Assembly: GCA_905235555.1 (NCBI GenBank)
Contig: CAJOMD010000008.1
Location: 1-64,000, forward strand
DNA: 64,000 nucleotides
Origin: an uncultured Eubacterium sp.
GTDB lineage: Bacteria; Bacillota; Clostridia; Lachnospirales; Lachnospiraceae
Direction of reading: 5' to 3'
The notes under the pieces are model-generated. The model worked only from the letters and a program-made list of their open reading frames with translations. It had not been told where the DNA came from and ran no database searches. Made by a program: the position numbers and the translations under genes. Of this stretch, positions 1-10,314 are shown piece by piece (the first letter of the stretch is position 1; each line of letters opens with the position of its first letter).

Positions 1-273
1 AAGTTTGGATTTATAGGATATGATACTGAGAAGGAAGAATTTTATAGCTACGGAAATGAAAAAGTGGATATGAAATCTCACGGCACAGGTGATGTATTTG
101 CCAGCACATTCACAGGCGCACTAGTAAGTGGCAAGTCAGTGTTTGATGCATTAAAAATAGCAGCTGATTTTACGCGAGCTGCTATACTTAACACGTATAA
201 CGATCCAAACTCAGTCACTTATGGAGTGAACTTTGAAAACGAAATACCATTATTGGTAAATTTATTGAACTAA
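1..273 (+). CDS. Pyridoxamine/pyridoxal kinase (PfkB/ribokinase-like), C-terminal part, truncated by window start
   Basis: Frame open from base 1 (KFGFIGYDTEKEEFYSYGNEKVDMKSHGTGDVFASTFTGAL...); GTGD anion-hole motif followed by FAS typical of pyridoxal kinases. Confidence 0.75.
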   Translation, partial: KFGFIGYDTEKEEFYSYGNEKVDMKSHGTGDVFASTFTGALVSGKSVFDALKIAADFTRAAILNTYNDPNSVTYGVNFENEIPLLVNLLN

Positions 274-284
274 TTCTTATAAAC

Positions 285-330
285 AAAAAAGATGGTTCCC
301 AAACGACTTTCTCGCAGGGAACCATCTTTT
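285..330. terminator. Bidirectional intrinsic terminator between convergent genes
   Basis: aaaagatggttccc ... gggaaccatctttt inverted repeat flanked by A/T tracts, between + and - stop codons. Confidence 0.85.
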
Positions 331-747
331 CTATTTTGTTAAATATTTATGTAATCTACCAAAAATGCTATTTTGTGGTTCGAAAACCACCACATTATCA
401 TGCACATAGAACATTCTATATAAATAAACCATTATGAACGCCACTACAGTAACTCCAAGTATAAAGTTGAACACTTTTTTATTAATCTTCTTCCTGAAAA
501 TACCAAGAGGAAGCCAAACAAAAACTAGTGGCCAAAGTGGGTGGTAGTGAAAAGCATCTGTATAATGTAATCTGCTCGCAGACCACAATGCTCTTGTCAT
601 TCCGCATCCCATACATGATATGCCTGTAATATATTTAATTGGACAGCCGTATACTGCATAAAAAACAGACAATAGACACGCTATAATACCAAGAATTATT
701 TTATTTGAATGCTTTTTAACTTTTTTCGCTTTAGTACTCAATTTCAA
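331..747 (-). CDS. DUF2752 domain membrane protein
   Basis: [19 protein letters not shown] motif plus hydrophobic segments; overlaps 3' end of metK. Confidence 0.8.
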   Translation of the reverse strand: MKLSTKAKKVKKHSNKIILGIIACLLSVFYAVYGCPIKYITGISCMGCGMTRALWSASRLHYTDAFHYHPLWPLVFVWLPLGIFRKKINKKVFNFILGVTVVAFIMVYLYRMFYVHDNVVVFEPQNSIFGRLHKYLTK

Positions 748-1897
748 TTACACCTTCCCAAGGAACGTTGATATCATCTCTACCAAAATGACCATACGCA
801 GCCGTCTGTTTATATATAGGTCTGCGCAAATCTAGCATTTTGATAATTCCATTTGGAGTAAGATCAAAGTTTTTATTAATGATTTCAATTAACTCTTCTT
901 CTGATTTCTTACCTGTTCCAAATGTATCCACTGAAATGGATGTAGGATGAGCCACACCGATAGCATATGAAAGTTGAATCTCGCACTTGTCAGCAAGTCC
1001 TGCTGCTACTATGTTCTTTGCTACATATCTAGCTGCATATGCTGCCGAGCGGTCCACTTTTGTGCAGTCTTTGCCAGAGAAGGCTCCTCCGCCGTGTCTA
1101 GCATATCCGCCGTAAGTATCCACTATTATTTTTCTTCCAGTAAGTCCAGCATCTCCATTAGGTCCACCTATCACGAAACGACCTGTTGGATTAATTAAAA
1201 TTTTTGTGTCATCATCTATCATGCCAGCATCTACCACTTCATCTATCACCTGTTCTTTTATATCCTTGTGAATCTGCTCCTGAGTAACATCCGGATCGTG
1301 CTGAGTAGAAACAACGATAGTGTTAACTCTAACCGGTTTATCGTTCTCGTCATATTCTATAGTCACCTGCGCTTTTCCATCAGGGCGAAGGTATGTGAGA
1401 GTGCCATCCTTTCTAACCTGCGCTAGACGTTTGGTTAGCTTGTGTGCCAAAGAAATAGGATAAGGCATATACTCTTCTGTCTCATTTGTGGCATAACCAA
1501 ACATCATACCCTGATCTCCGGCACCAGTCTCCATATCTTCTTCCTTTTCACCTTCTCTAGTTTCCAGCGCTTTATCCACACCCATTGCAATGTCAGCTGA
1601 TTGCTCATCTAGTGCCACCAACACACCACAAGTATCTGCATCAAAACCAAACTTGGCTCTAGAATATCCGATGTCGCGTATAGTGTCCCTTACCACTTTT
1701 TGGATATCAACATATCCAGTAGTTGAAACCTCTCCCATCACCAAAACTAAACCTGTAGTGATAGAAGTCTCGCAAGCCACACGGCTCTGTGGGTCTTGTC
1801 TCATCAACTCATCCAATATAGCATCAGAGATTTGATCACAGATTTTATCTGGATGTCCTTCTGTTACCGATTCCGATGTAAATAATCTATTACTCAT
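731..1897 (-). CDS. metK: S-adenosylmethionine synthetase
   Basis: Full length 388 aa; [64 protein letters not shown]. Confidence 0.98.
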   Translation of the reverse strand: MSNRLFTSESVTEGHPDKICDQISDAILDELMRQDPQSRVACETSITTGLVLVMGEVSTTGYVDIQKVVRDTIRDIGYSRAKFGFDADTCGVLVALDEQSADIAMGVDKALETREGEKEEDMETGAGDQGMMFGYATNETEEYMPYPISLAHKLTKRLAQVRKDGTLTYLRPDGKAQVTIEYDENDKPVRVNTIVVSTQHDPDVTQEQIHKDIKEQVIDEVVDAGMIDDDTKILINPTGRFVIGGPNGDAGLTGRKIIVDTYGGYARHGGGAFSGKDCTKVDRSAAYAARYVAKNIVAAGLADKCEIQLSYAIGVAHPTSISVDTFGTGKKSEEELIEIINKNFDLTPNGIIKMLDLRRPIYKQTAAYGHFGRDDINVPWEGVIEIEY

Positions 1898-1937
1898 AAT
1901 TGCTCCTTAAAACTTTCTTTTGATATTATAACACCAA

Positions 1938-3926
1938 TTACTTAGAATTTCTAAATTGAACCGGTGTCATGCCATATTTTTTCTTGAAAGTTCTAGTAAA
2001 GTTTTCTGCATTTTGATATCCAACTTCGTGCGCAATAGTTTCCACATTTTTATTTCCGCTCTTAAGCATTGTTCTAGCCTTCTTCATGCGAACATTAGTC
2101 ACTATATCGCCAAATGTCTTACCTGATTTATCTTTAATATATTTTGATAGATAAGTCTTTGTAAGTTTAAACTCGTCAGCTAATTCATCAAGTGTCACCG
2201 ACAAATAATTTGTATTAATGTAGTTTAAAATTTCTGTTAGTCTTTCATCCTGGTCATCTTTATCTTTTAGGGTGACCACATACTGATTAACAGCTGAAGT
2301 CAAAGCATTGATTGATGATTTGATAATATCTTCATCAATGCCTACACCCCAGAACATTGTTCCGTTGCAGCTGATTCCCACATATGAAACAGCCTTAGAT
2401 GAAGACCCACGAGAAAGCGAGTGTTCCTCGTAAAATGAAAGTTCGTAGCTTATATCAAAGAAAGATTTGAATGCGTTACTAACCGCGTCTAATCTTCCGT
2501 TACCTGTGCTCTTGATAACTCTCTTCTTATCTTTGTAAACCATTGTAACATCTGAAGTGATTCCTCTAGTCTGCTTGAAGTGAACTTCGGGCACTGAGAA
2601 AATACTTGTATTGTTCACATACTTATCTTCAAAAATATGATAAATAGTCTCTGGTGAAAGTTCTGCATGTTCTTTGTCGGAGACATCCTTAATCATATAT
2701 CCCACCTCTTCGCGCATCTCCTGCGGAATAGATAGACCATAATTAGTTTTAAGAACATAACTTACGCCGCCCTTACCAGACTGCGAATTAATTCTTATAA
2801 CATCTGAGTCGTAAGTTCTTCCCACATCCACTGGGTCGATAGGAAGATATGGAACATTCCATTTGCCTTCTGGGTCTGCATCACGACATGCCATTCCTTT
2901 GGCGATAGCATCTTGGTGAGAACCTGAGAAAGCTGTGAACACCAAATCACCTGCGTATGGCTGACGAGGGCTAACCTGCATACGAGTAACACGCTCGTAT
3001 AGTTCACAAATCTTAGGCATATCACTAAAGTCTAACTTTGGATCTACGCCGTGTGAGAACATATTCATGGCAAGTGTCACGATATCCACGTTACCTGTAC
3101 GCTCTCCGTTTCCAAAAAGTGTTCCTTCTATTCTGTCTGCTCCAGCAAGCACTGAAAGTTCCGCAGTAGCCACACCACAACCTCTATCGTTGTGAGGGTG
3201 AACTGAAATAGTAACTGCATCCCTGTACTTCAAGTTCTTATGCATATACTCAACCTGTGTTGCGAACACATGTGGCATAGCATTTTCCACTGTGGCTGGA
3301 ATGTTAATGATTACTTTGTTTTCTTTCTTTGGTTTCCAAACATCAAGCACCGCATTACAAACATCTAATGCATAGTCCACTTCTGTTCCAGGAAAACTCT
3401 CTGGTGAATATTCAAATGAGAAGTTTCCATCTACTTCTGAAGCCAACTTATCAAGAAGTTTAGCTCCGTCCACCGCAATCTGCTTAATCTCTTCCTTACT
3501 CTTCTTAAACACCTGCTCTCTTTGAGCAACAGACGTAGAATTGTAAAGATGAATTACTGCGTGCTTCGCACCCTTAACAGCCTCAAATGTTTTCTTTATA
3601 ATATGCTCTCTGGCCTGAGTCAAAACTTGCACAGTCACATCATCAGGGATCATATTTCTATCGATAAGCGCACGCATAAAATCGTACTCTGTCTGAGATG
3701 CTGCTGGAAATCCCACTTCTATTTCCTTGAAACCTATATCAACAAGTAACTGGAAAAATTCCAACTTTTCATCAAGACTCATTGGTTCGATAAGCGCTTG
3801 GTTACCATCGCGCAAATCAACGCTACACCAGATAGGAGCTTCTTCGATATACTCTTTCTTTACCCAATCATAAGTAGTTTCTGGTGGCATGAAATATTGT
3901 CTTTTGTACTTTTTAAAATTCTCCAT
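1938..3926 (-). CDS. leuA: 2-isopropylmalate synthase with C-terminal AraC-type HTH domain
   Basis: [51 protein letters not shown], LeuA regulatory domain, then ...[84 protein letters not shown] (AraC double HTH). Confidence 0.95.
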   Translation of the reverse strand: MENFKKYKRQYFMPPETTYDWVKKEYIEEAPIWCSVDLRDGNQALIEPMSLDEKLEFFQLLVDIGFKEIEVGFPAASQTEYDFMRALIDRNMIPDDVTVQVLTQAREHIIKKTFEAVKGAKHAVIHLYNSTSVAQREQVFKKSKEEIKQIAVDGAKLLDKLASEVDGNFSFEYSPESFPGTEVDYALDVCNAVLDVWKPKKENKVIINIPATVENAMPHVFATQVEYMHKNLKYRDAVTISVHPHNDRGCGVATAELSVLAGADRIEGTLFGNGERTGNVDIVTLAMNMFSHGVDPKLDFSDMPKICELYERVTRMQVSPRQPYAGDLVFTAFSGSHQDAIAKGMACRDADPEGKWNVPYLPIDPVDVGRTYDSDVIRINSQSGKGGVSYVLKTNYGLSIPQEMREEVGYMIKDVSDKEHAELSPETIYHIFEDKYVNNTSIFSVPEVHFKQTRGITSDVTMVYKDKKRVIKSTGNGRLDAVSNAFKSFFDISYELSFYEEHSLSRGSSSKAVSYVGISCNGTMFWGVGIDEDIIKSSINALTSAVNQYVVTLKDKDDQDERLTEILNYINTNYLSVTLDELADEFKLTKTYLSKYIKDKSGKTFGDIVTNVRMKKARTMLKSGNKNVETIAHEVGYQNAENFTRTFKKKYGMTPVQFRNSK

Positions 3927-4036
3927 AATGTTACCTCTTTCTGCAATATTGTGTTAAAATATCCTAGGCACACTTAATTTGCAATAATATTTGTCAGTTA
4001 ATTTGACCTATATTACACATATTTATAACAAATAAA

Positions 4037-4070
4037 ATAAGATTAGTCAAGTTTTATTGACTAATCTTAT
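4037..4070 (-). terminator. Intrinsic terminator downstream of 4095..5324
   Basis: ataagattagtcaa/ttgactaatcttat stem just after the minus-strand stop. Confidence 0.7.
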
Positions 4071-4094
4071 TATAATTCTATGAATATTTAATTA

Positions 4095-5324
4095 TTATTT
4101 AACTTTGCACTTCTTCTTCGCACTCCATGAACCTGTGTATTCGTCGTTCATGCCTCGAACTCTGAAGTAGTATTTTTTCTTTCTCTTAAGCTTCTTAATT
4201 GTTACTTTATTCTTTGTAGTGTACTTTTTCTTTCCACCCTTGAAGTTTTTCTTGAGTGCGTAATTGTATTGATACTTTGTAGAATTCTCATCTCTACTCC
4301 AAGAAAGAATAACTGATTTTTTAGATTTAGATTTTGCTTTTACGCCAGTGATCTGTTCTGGTTCGTCGTACCATACGGCACCACCGCCGCCACCACCTGA
4401 TCTTCTAGTAGTAGTTTCTACTTGTGGTTCATTCAAGTTACCTTGAATGATATCACAGTTCTCTATATGAACTTTACCACTCCAAACAACTTCCTCATGT
4501 TTAATGATTGGTCCTTCTAACAAGAATGCTCCATACATCATTTCTACCTTAAGGTAATTATTCTTTGTGGAATCCATATCAAAATTAAACTGGAATCTCT
4601 TCTTTTGAGTAGTTATATCAAGATATCTTACAAATAAAATTTTCCCTGTTGAGTTCGTTCCAACAATTTTTGCATACTTATTATCAACTGGCTCATTTCC
4701 ACCTAGTTTTGCCATGTATGCGCCTTCATCTATATATGCATCAAATACCCAAGTGTATGTTCTGTTGCTCTTTAATCCTGTAGCTTTAGTCCAACTTCTA
4801 AGTGTATATGGATTATTGTCCATTAGATATGGAACAAAAGATGTGGTCTCGCCTTGAGGTGTTGTGGTTTCTCCCCACTTAGGTGGATCATCATTAGGTT
4901 CTGTTTCATCTGGAATCCATTTTCCTGACCAACCATTACTCTCAATATCTGCTACATATCCATGTGAAACACCAAACATTGTTAACTGATATGGATCTTC
5001 CACTTGAGGATTAGTAGTAGTGCTACCATGCTCAAAAAAATGGTTTTTATGTGTATAACTTCTTAGAAAATTAGTAGTTCCATCTGGTCCCACTGAATCA
5101 GGGAATTTATCACTGTCATCTGGAAGATATACACCATTAAACGCATTTAATTCCCACTGATTCCATTGATCAGTGGTAACACCTGTCTGCCAGAAAGTCC
5201 AAGGTTCAAGAGTGTACTGTGCTCTATCACCATAGGCAGCATTAACATCTTTAGTGCCTGTAAGCACCAACACCCCTAAAAATAACAAGGAAATTGGGAT
5301 TATTAGTATTGATAATCTCTTCAT
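4095..5324 (-). CDS. Secreted protein with Gly-rich linker and C-terminal Lys-rich FN3-like domain
   Basis: Signal peptide MKRLSILIIPISLLFLGVLVLTGTKDVNA; linker RRSGGGGGGAVWYDEP; C-term VILSWSRDENSTKYQY...KKYYFRVRGMNDEYTGSWSAKKKCKVK. Confidence 0.75.
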   Translation of the reverse strand: MKRLSILIIPISLLFLGVLVLTGTKDVNAAYGDRAQYTLEPWTFWQTGVTTDQWNQWELNAFNGVYLPDDSDKFPDSVGPDGTTNFLRSYTHKNHFFEHGSTTTNPQVEDPYQLTMFGVSHGYVADIESNGWSGKWIPDETEPNDDPPKWGETTTPQGETTSFVPYLMDNNPYTLRSWTKATGLKSNRTYTWVFDAYIDEGAYMAKLGGNEPVDNKYAKIVGTNSTGKILFVRYLDITTQKKRFQFNFDMDSTKNNYLKVEMMYGAFLLEGPIIKHEEVVWSGKVHIENCDIIQGNLNEPQVETTTRRSGGGGGGAVWYDEPEQITGVKAKSKSKKSVILSWSRDENSTKYQYNYALKKNFKGGKKKYTTKNKVTIKKLKRKKKYYFRVRGMNDEYTGSWSAKKKCKVK

Positions 5325-5401
5325 TTCGGTCTCCTTTATAAGTTCTTCAAACTATCTATTTTGAAATTGATTATAGTAAATAATTATAATGTAAATATGT
5401 T

Positions 5402-6694
5402 TTATCCAACCTTAAGTCTAAACTTCTGTTCTTCTTCTTCAGAACTAGCTATATCAATAACAGCTCCCAGTCCCTTTAATTTTTCGACGAATCTCTCGTA
5501 ACCTCTCTTGATATAAACAATATCATTTACTGTAGTAAATCCGTTTGCGGCCAGTCCAGCAACAACAAGTGCAGCTCCAGCTCTAAGGTCTGGTGCAGAA
5601 ACTTCTGCTCCCTGCAAACCACCTACTCCGGTGATAAATGCTGCATTTGATTCCACCTTAATAATGGCACCCATTCTATTTAATTCGTCTACATATTTAA
5701 ATCTGTTTTCAAAGATACTCTCTGTAACAGAACTATTTCCATGAGCTAGCGACAATACAGCTGTCATCTGTGGTTGCATATCTGTAGGAAAACCTGGATA
5801 AGGAAGAGTCTTAATCTTTGCTCCTCTTATAAAGTCTCCCGCTTTCACTCTAACCGCATCATCATATTCAATAACTGTACATCCCATCTCAATAAGCTTT
5901 GATGAAATAGACTCCAAGTGTCGTGGAATGACACTTTTAACTAACACTTCTCCACCAGTAGCTGCTGCTGCACACATAAATGTACCAGCCTCAATCTGGT
6001 CTGGAATAGTGCTATAAACTGTACCATGAAGTGATGGTACACCCTGAATTCTAATCTTATCTGTACCAGCACCACGAATGTTTGCGCCCATACTGTTAAG
6101 CATGTTGGCAACGTCTACTATATGTGGTTCCTTCGCACAGTTCTCAATGACAGTTCTTCCTTCCGCCTTAACTGCAGCAAGCATAACATTGATAGTAGCC
6201 CCTACAGAGACTACGTCAAAGAAAATGTGACTTCCAGTAAGTCTGTCAGCCTGAGCATTAACCATACCGTGATCAGTAATGATATCTACTCCCAATGCTC
6301 TAAAACCTTTCAAGTGCTGGTCAATAGGTCTGCTTCCTATAGCACAACCGCCAGGAAGGGCAACCTCAGCCTTGCTCATCTTTCCGAGCAAAGCTCCAAG
6401 CAAATAATAAGAAGCTCTAATTTTTCTCATCTGTTCATAATCAACAACATGAGATTTAATAGTGCTTCCATTTATTGTGACAGTATGTCTGTCAATTCTA
6501 GTAACAGTTGCTCCGATGTTTTCAATAGCATCAATCAATTGATTAATATCACTTACATCAGGTAAATTTTCTATTGTAACGTCTTCGTCTGTCATAATAG
6601 CAGCGGCCAATAAACCAAGCGCAGCGTTCTTTGCTCCGCCCACTTCTACTTCACCACTCAATGGTTTGCCACCTTTAATTACATAACGATCCAT
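5402..6694 (-). CDS. murA: UDP-N-acetylglucosamine 1-carboxyvinyltransferase
   Basis: GGAKNAALGLLAAAIMTDE, ALPGGCAIGSRPIDQHLKGF (catalytic Cys), FPTDMQPQMTAVLSLA. Confidence 0.97.
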   Translation of the reverse strand: MDRYVIKGGKPLSGEVEVGGAKNAALGLLAAAIMTDEDVTIENLPDVSDINQLIDAIENIGATVTRIDRHTVTINGSTIKSHVVDYEQMRKIRASYYLLGALLGKMSKAEVALPGGCAIGSRPIDQHLKGFRALGVDIITDHGMVNAQADRLTGSHIFFDVVSVGATINVMLAAVKAEGRTVIENCAKEPHIVDVANMLNSMGANIRGAGTDKIRIQGVPSLHGTVYSTIPDQIEAGTFMCAAAATGGEVLVKSVIPRHLESISSKLIEMGCTVIEYDDAVRVKAGDFIRGAKIKTLPYPGFPTDMQPQMTAVLSLAHGNSSVTESIFENRFKYVDELNRMGAIIKVESNAAFITGVGGLQGAEVSAPDLRAGAALVVAGLAANGFTTVNDIVYIKRGYERFVEKLKGLGAVIDIASSEEEEQKFRLKVG

Positions 6695-6818
6695 GTTTAT
6701 CTCCTAAATGCATAAAATGCAATGGATAAAATTATCCATAGTCAGAATTATTATAACATCAGCCCCACGAATACTCAATATCTTCTTTCTAGGAGCATTC
6801 ATTTATTTTTTATGTAAA

Positions 6819-7757
6819 CTATTTCTTCTTTTTCTTGTCAACCAGCCTAAATCCTACAAGAGAAACTTTGTCTTTGTCTAAGTCATAAGTCAAAGTCATA
6901 ATAACTTTTCTCTTCCCTTTTTTCTTGAAAATATAACTATTTGAAACAGAGATATCAGTGGCTGATTTATATTTGTAACTATAACTATATATAGAGGTAA
7001 ACTGTTTCTTCTTGGCGTTATACTTAAATTCTTTGTTAATGGAGTTAATCTTAATATCCTTTATGGCATATTTTTTGATTTTTCCATTCTTTGACCCCTT
7101 CGTCAAAACCTTAATATTTTTACTTGCAGCTTTTCTTATAGAATTTTTCACTGCCTTTTTATTTTTGAAAAGAGCAATCACATCATTACATTTTTTATCT
7201 TCATTCCTAATGGCAGTATAGTATCTATTCATTAAAGCATCAGCAGATGCACTGAGAGTATTCCTATACTCATTAGCCATCATCTCTTCGTCTTCATTCA
7301 CCTTGCTCAAATCAACTTGATAAGTTGGATTGAAGAATCCTCGTTTTGAAAAGTAGACTGTGAAGTTCTTCCTTGACTTGGTCTGATCATCCTTACAAAT
7401 CATAGTGATGCACTGTGTTCCATCCTTACTCTCAACTTTGCCTATATCATATGAATCTATCTCATATGTTTGGCGAAGACTCCTCATTTTTTCTATAAAT
7501 TTTTCTTTGCTAATTTTGCTAGTGTCTTTGTCCACCATCTTGTACATAGTGTCATAATCTTGCATTATAAATGCGCGAAGATATTTAGAGCCCTCATTTG
7601 TGGGATTGTTCGCATGTTGATAAACGGCGATTCCCATTCCAATAAGAATGCACGCAGCTATCGCTATTAAAATAATCACAAATGAATAAACTCTAGTCTT
7701 TCTAAATTTAGTAAATTTTTCTTTAAAACTTTCTTTCATTATTTTATCCTTCGTCAA
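6819..7757 (-). CDS. Hypothetical protein, single N-terminal TM, Lys-rich
   Basis: ORF with one N-terminal hydrophobic helix; no family recognised. Confidence 0.6.
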   Translation of the reverse strand: MTKDKIMKESFKEKFTKFRKTRVYSFVIILIAIAACILIGMGIAVYQHANNPTNEGSKYLRAFIMQDYDTMYKMVDKDTSKISKEKFIEKMRSLRQTYEIDSYDIGKVESKDGTQCITMICKDDQTKSRKNFTVYFSKRGFFNPTYQVDLSKVNEDEEMMANEYRNTLSASADALMNRYYTAIRNEDKKCNDVIALFKNKKAVKNSIRKAASKNIKVLTKGSKNGKIKKYAIKDIKINSINKEFKYNAKKKQFTSIYSYSYKYKSATDISVSNSYIFKKKGKRKVIMTLTYDLDKDKVSLVGFRLVDKKKKK

Positions 7758-7864
7758 ATTTCTCTCTGTTTAAAATGTTAACCATATATCTTGATTTTTT
7801 CAAGGCTTTTATTTATCATAATACTGTAAGACAGAACGGGTTATAAAAAATAGAGGATCTTAAA

Positions 7865-8494
7865 ATGACAGAGACTAATAAGGAAATTGCAATTATTGAA
7901 ATGTATATGAAAGATGTGGAAAATATTCCTCAACTTTCAGATGATGAAAAAGAAGATTTAATAATGCGATTAGCTGATGGAGATTCTTCAGTAGTTGAAG
8001 ATTTAGTTAATTCGGAGCTTTTGCATGTTGCTGAAATGGCTCAGAACTATCGCGATAAGGGCGTAACCTTTGGAGATTTGATTCAGGAAGGAAACGTTGC
8101 ACTCACGGAAGTGATTTCCGATTATGATGGAGACGGAGATTCTGAAGCATTTAATAAATTGGTGAATGAAGCTGTGACAGAAGCATTTGAAAATGCCATC
8201 AAAGATCAAGCAGATTCGGATAAGATTAATCAACACTTAGCTGATAAACTTAATCTTTTAGATGACACTACTAAAAAGTTGACTGAAAAACTTGGTAGAG
8301 TACCAGAGGCCAGTGAATTAGCTAAAGAGATGGATATCCCTGAAGAGGAGGTAGATAATCTATTAAAAATATCTTTAGAAGTATTGTCAGTGAATGAAGA
8401 TAGTCATCTAGCAGATGATATTGATTCATCTATAGACGAAACAGAAGAAGATGTATCAGATGAAGATCCATTAGACTGGAGAATTAACGGTTAA
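7865..8494 (+). CDS. Degenerate sigma-70-like protein (RpoD regions 1.2-3 resemblance, no region 4)
   Basis: VNSELLHVAEMAQNYRDKGVTFGDLIQEGNVALTEVISDYDGDGDSEAF... and KLTEKLGRVPEASELAKEMDIPEEEVDNLLKISLEVLSVNEDSHLADDI...DEDPLD mirror RpoD regions 2 and 3; RBS gagg upstream. Confidence 0.85.
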   Translation: MTETNKEIAIIEMYMKDVENIPQLSDDEKEDLIMRLADGDSSVVEDLVNSELLHVAEMAQNYRDKGVTFGDLIQEGNVALTEVISDYDGDGDSEAFNKLVNEAVTEAFENAIKDQADSDKINQHLADKLNLLDDTTKKLTEKLGRVPEASELAKEMDIPEEEVDNLLKISLEVLSVNEDSHLADDIDSSIDETEEDVSDEDPLDWRING

Positions 8495-8499
8495 ACATA

Positions 8500-8530
8500 A
8501 AAGTAGCGGTGGAAAAACCACCGCTACTTT
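8500..8530. terminator. Bidirectional intrinsic terminator
   Basis: aaagtagcggtgg aaaaa ccaccgctacttt between convergent stops. Confidence 0.9.
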
Positions 8531-8542
8531 TTTATTGTGATT

Positions 8543-9481
8543 CTATGCAAATATTTCTTTAATAGTTGAACAAACTCCTTCGCCATCTAGTCTATACTCG
8601 CTTAGGAGTTCAAGGGCCGGCCCTGAGTGTCCATATTCATCATTGATACCAATCTTCGTCTGAACTGTTGGATGATATGAAACTAATACATCAGATACTG
8701 CATCTCCCAAACCACCAATCACTGAATGTTCTTCCACTGTCACTACTCTGCCAGTCTTCTTTGCGCTTTCAATAATAATGTCTTTATCTATAGGCTTAAT
8801 AGTATGAATGTTAATTACTTCGGCGCTGATGCCGTCCTTTAGCAGTTTGTCTGATGCTTCTAGTGCTGACGAAACCATAAGACCTGTAGCAATAATAGTA
8901 ACATCATCACCATCTCTCATTTTCACACCTTTGCCCAACTCAAACTTATATGACTCATCATTTATGATTGGGGCAGCCAATCTACCAAATCTCATATAAA
9001 CTGGACCTTCCATCTCATATGCCGCTTTCACCGCCTGACGTGCTTCTATAGCATCCGATGGATTGATGATAGTCATTCCAGGAATAGTTCTCATTAGTGC
9101 AATATCTTCGTTACACTGGTGAGTGGCTCCGTCTTCTCCCACTGAGATACCAGCGTGTGTGGCACCTATCTTTACATTTAAGTGTGGATATCCGATAGTA
9201 TTTCTAATTTGCTCGTATGCACGCCCTGCTGCAAACATAGCAAATGAACTAGCAAATGGAACTTTACCGCAGGTAGATAAACCGGCTGCTATTCCCATCA
9301 TATTTTGCTCTGCAATACCACAATCTATATGTCTATCAGGAAATTCTTTTTGAAATTTATCAGTCTTTGTAGCGCCCGCCAAATCAGCATCTAACACTAT
9401 TACATCATCATGTTCTTTTGCTAATTCTATTAGCGCATCACCATAAGCTTCTCTGGTAGCAATTCTTATCTCTTCTGACAT
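8543..9481 (-). CDS. Transketolase C-terminal subunit
   Basis: ATREAYGDALIELAKEHDDVIVLDADLAGATKTDKF; adjacent to N-terminal subunit. Confidence 0.95.
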   Translation of the reverse strand: MSEEIRIATREAYGDALIELAKEHDDVIVLDADLAGATKTDKFQKEFPDRHIDCGIAEQNMMGIAAGLSTCGKVPFASSFAMFAAGRAYEQIRNTIGYPHLNVKIGATHAGISVGEDGATHQCNEDIALMRTIPGMTIINPSDAIEARQAVKAAYEMEGPVYMRFGRLAAPIINDESYKFELGKGVKMRDGDDVTIIATGLMVSSALEASDKLLKDGISAEVINIHTIKPIDKDIIIESAKKTGRVVTVEEHSVIGGLGDAVSDVLVSYHPTVQTKIGINDEYGHSGPALELLSEYRLDGEGVCSTIKEIFA

Positions 9482-10302
9482 TATGCATCACCTCCCTCTA
9501 ATTCATTAAGAGCTTGTTCGCATAATTCATCATTTGGTGCCTTTCCATGCCAACCGGCTTGGTCTTCCATATATGAAACTCCTTTACCTTTTACTGTTTT
9601 CATAATGATAGCAGTTGGCTTTCCTTTTGTATTTTTCGCCTCTTCTAGTGCCGCTTTAATTTCGTCAAAGTCATGACCGTTTATGTCTATCACATAGAAG
9701 TTAAACGCTTCAAACTTTTGCTCGATAGGATATGGTGAGCATACCTCATCCAATGTGCCGTCAATTTGAAGATTATTGTTATCCACTATCGCTACCAAGT
9801 TATCAAGCTTTCTATGACCGGCAAACATTGCTGCTTCCCAAATCTGTCCCTCTTCAATCTCTCCATCACCTAGCAATGCATATGTTCTAAAGGATTTACC
9901 ATCCATCTTTGCAGCAAGCGCCATACCAACTGCAGTAGAAAAGCCTTGTCCTAGTGAACCTGAAGACATATCAACACCCGGAGTGTGTTTCATATCAGGG
10001 TGCCCCTGCAAATATGAATCAGGTTTTCTAAGAGATTCCAAATCTTCCTTTGGAATAAAACCACGCTCCGCCAAAACACCGTAAAGTGCTGGTGCAGTGT
10101 GTCCTTTAGACAAAACAAATCTGTCGCGGTCTGGATTGTCTGGGTTGGCAGGATCAATGTTCATTTCTTCGAAATACAAATATGTAAGCATATCTGTGCA
10201 CGAAAGCGAACCACCTGGGTGCCCTGATTTGGCCGCATGTGTCTGGACGATAATGTCCTTTCTCACTTCATTCGCAATGCTTTGAAGTTTTTCCATTTCC
10301 AT
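9481..10302 (-). CDS. Transketolase N-terminal subunit (TPP-binding)
   Basis: HAAKSGHPGGSLSCTDMLTYLYFEEMN, ALLGDGEIEEGQIWEAAMFAGHRKLDNLVAIVDNNNLQIDG. Confidence 0.95.
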   Translation of the reverse strand: MEMEKLQSIANEVRKDIIVQTHAAKSGHPGGSLSCTDMLTYLYFEEMNIDPANPDNPDRDRFVLSKGHTAPALYGVLAERGFIPKEDLESLRKPDSYLQGHPDMKHTPGVDMSSGSLGQGFSTAVGMALAAKMDGKSFRTYALLGDGEIEEGQIWEAAMFAGHRKLDNLVAIVDNNNLQIDGTLDEVCSPYPIEQKFEAFNFYVIDINGHDFDEIKAALEEAKNTKGKPTAIIMKTVKGKGVSYMEDQAGWHGKAPNDELCEQALNELEGGDA

Positions 10303-10314
10303 CGTATTTCCTCT

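Noticed and set aside
974-1198. Plus-strand ORF antisense to metK (and similar short ORFs opposite leuA, dnaX, dnaE, ftsH, etc.)
   Set aside because: Low-complexity antisense translations of strongly conserved genes, no RBS or family resemblance.
1898-1937. SAM riboswitch upstream of metK
   Set aside because: Only 40 bp separates leuA and metK; no room for an aptamer.
3927-4036. T-box leader upstream of leuA
   Set aside because: Only ~110 nt and no AGGGTGGNACCGCG-like element found.
8543-10302. Split transketolase as a broken gene
   Set aside because: Two-subunit transketolases are a normal arrangement in many bacteria; both halves are intact.
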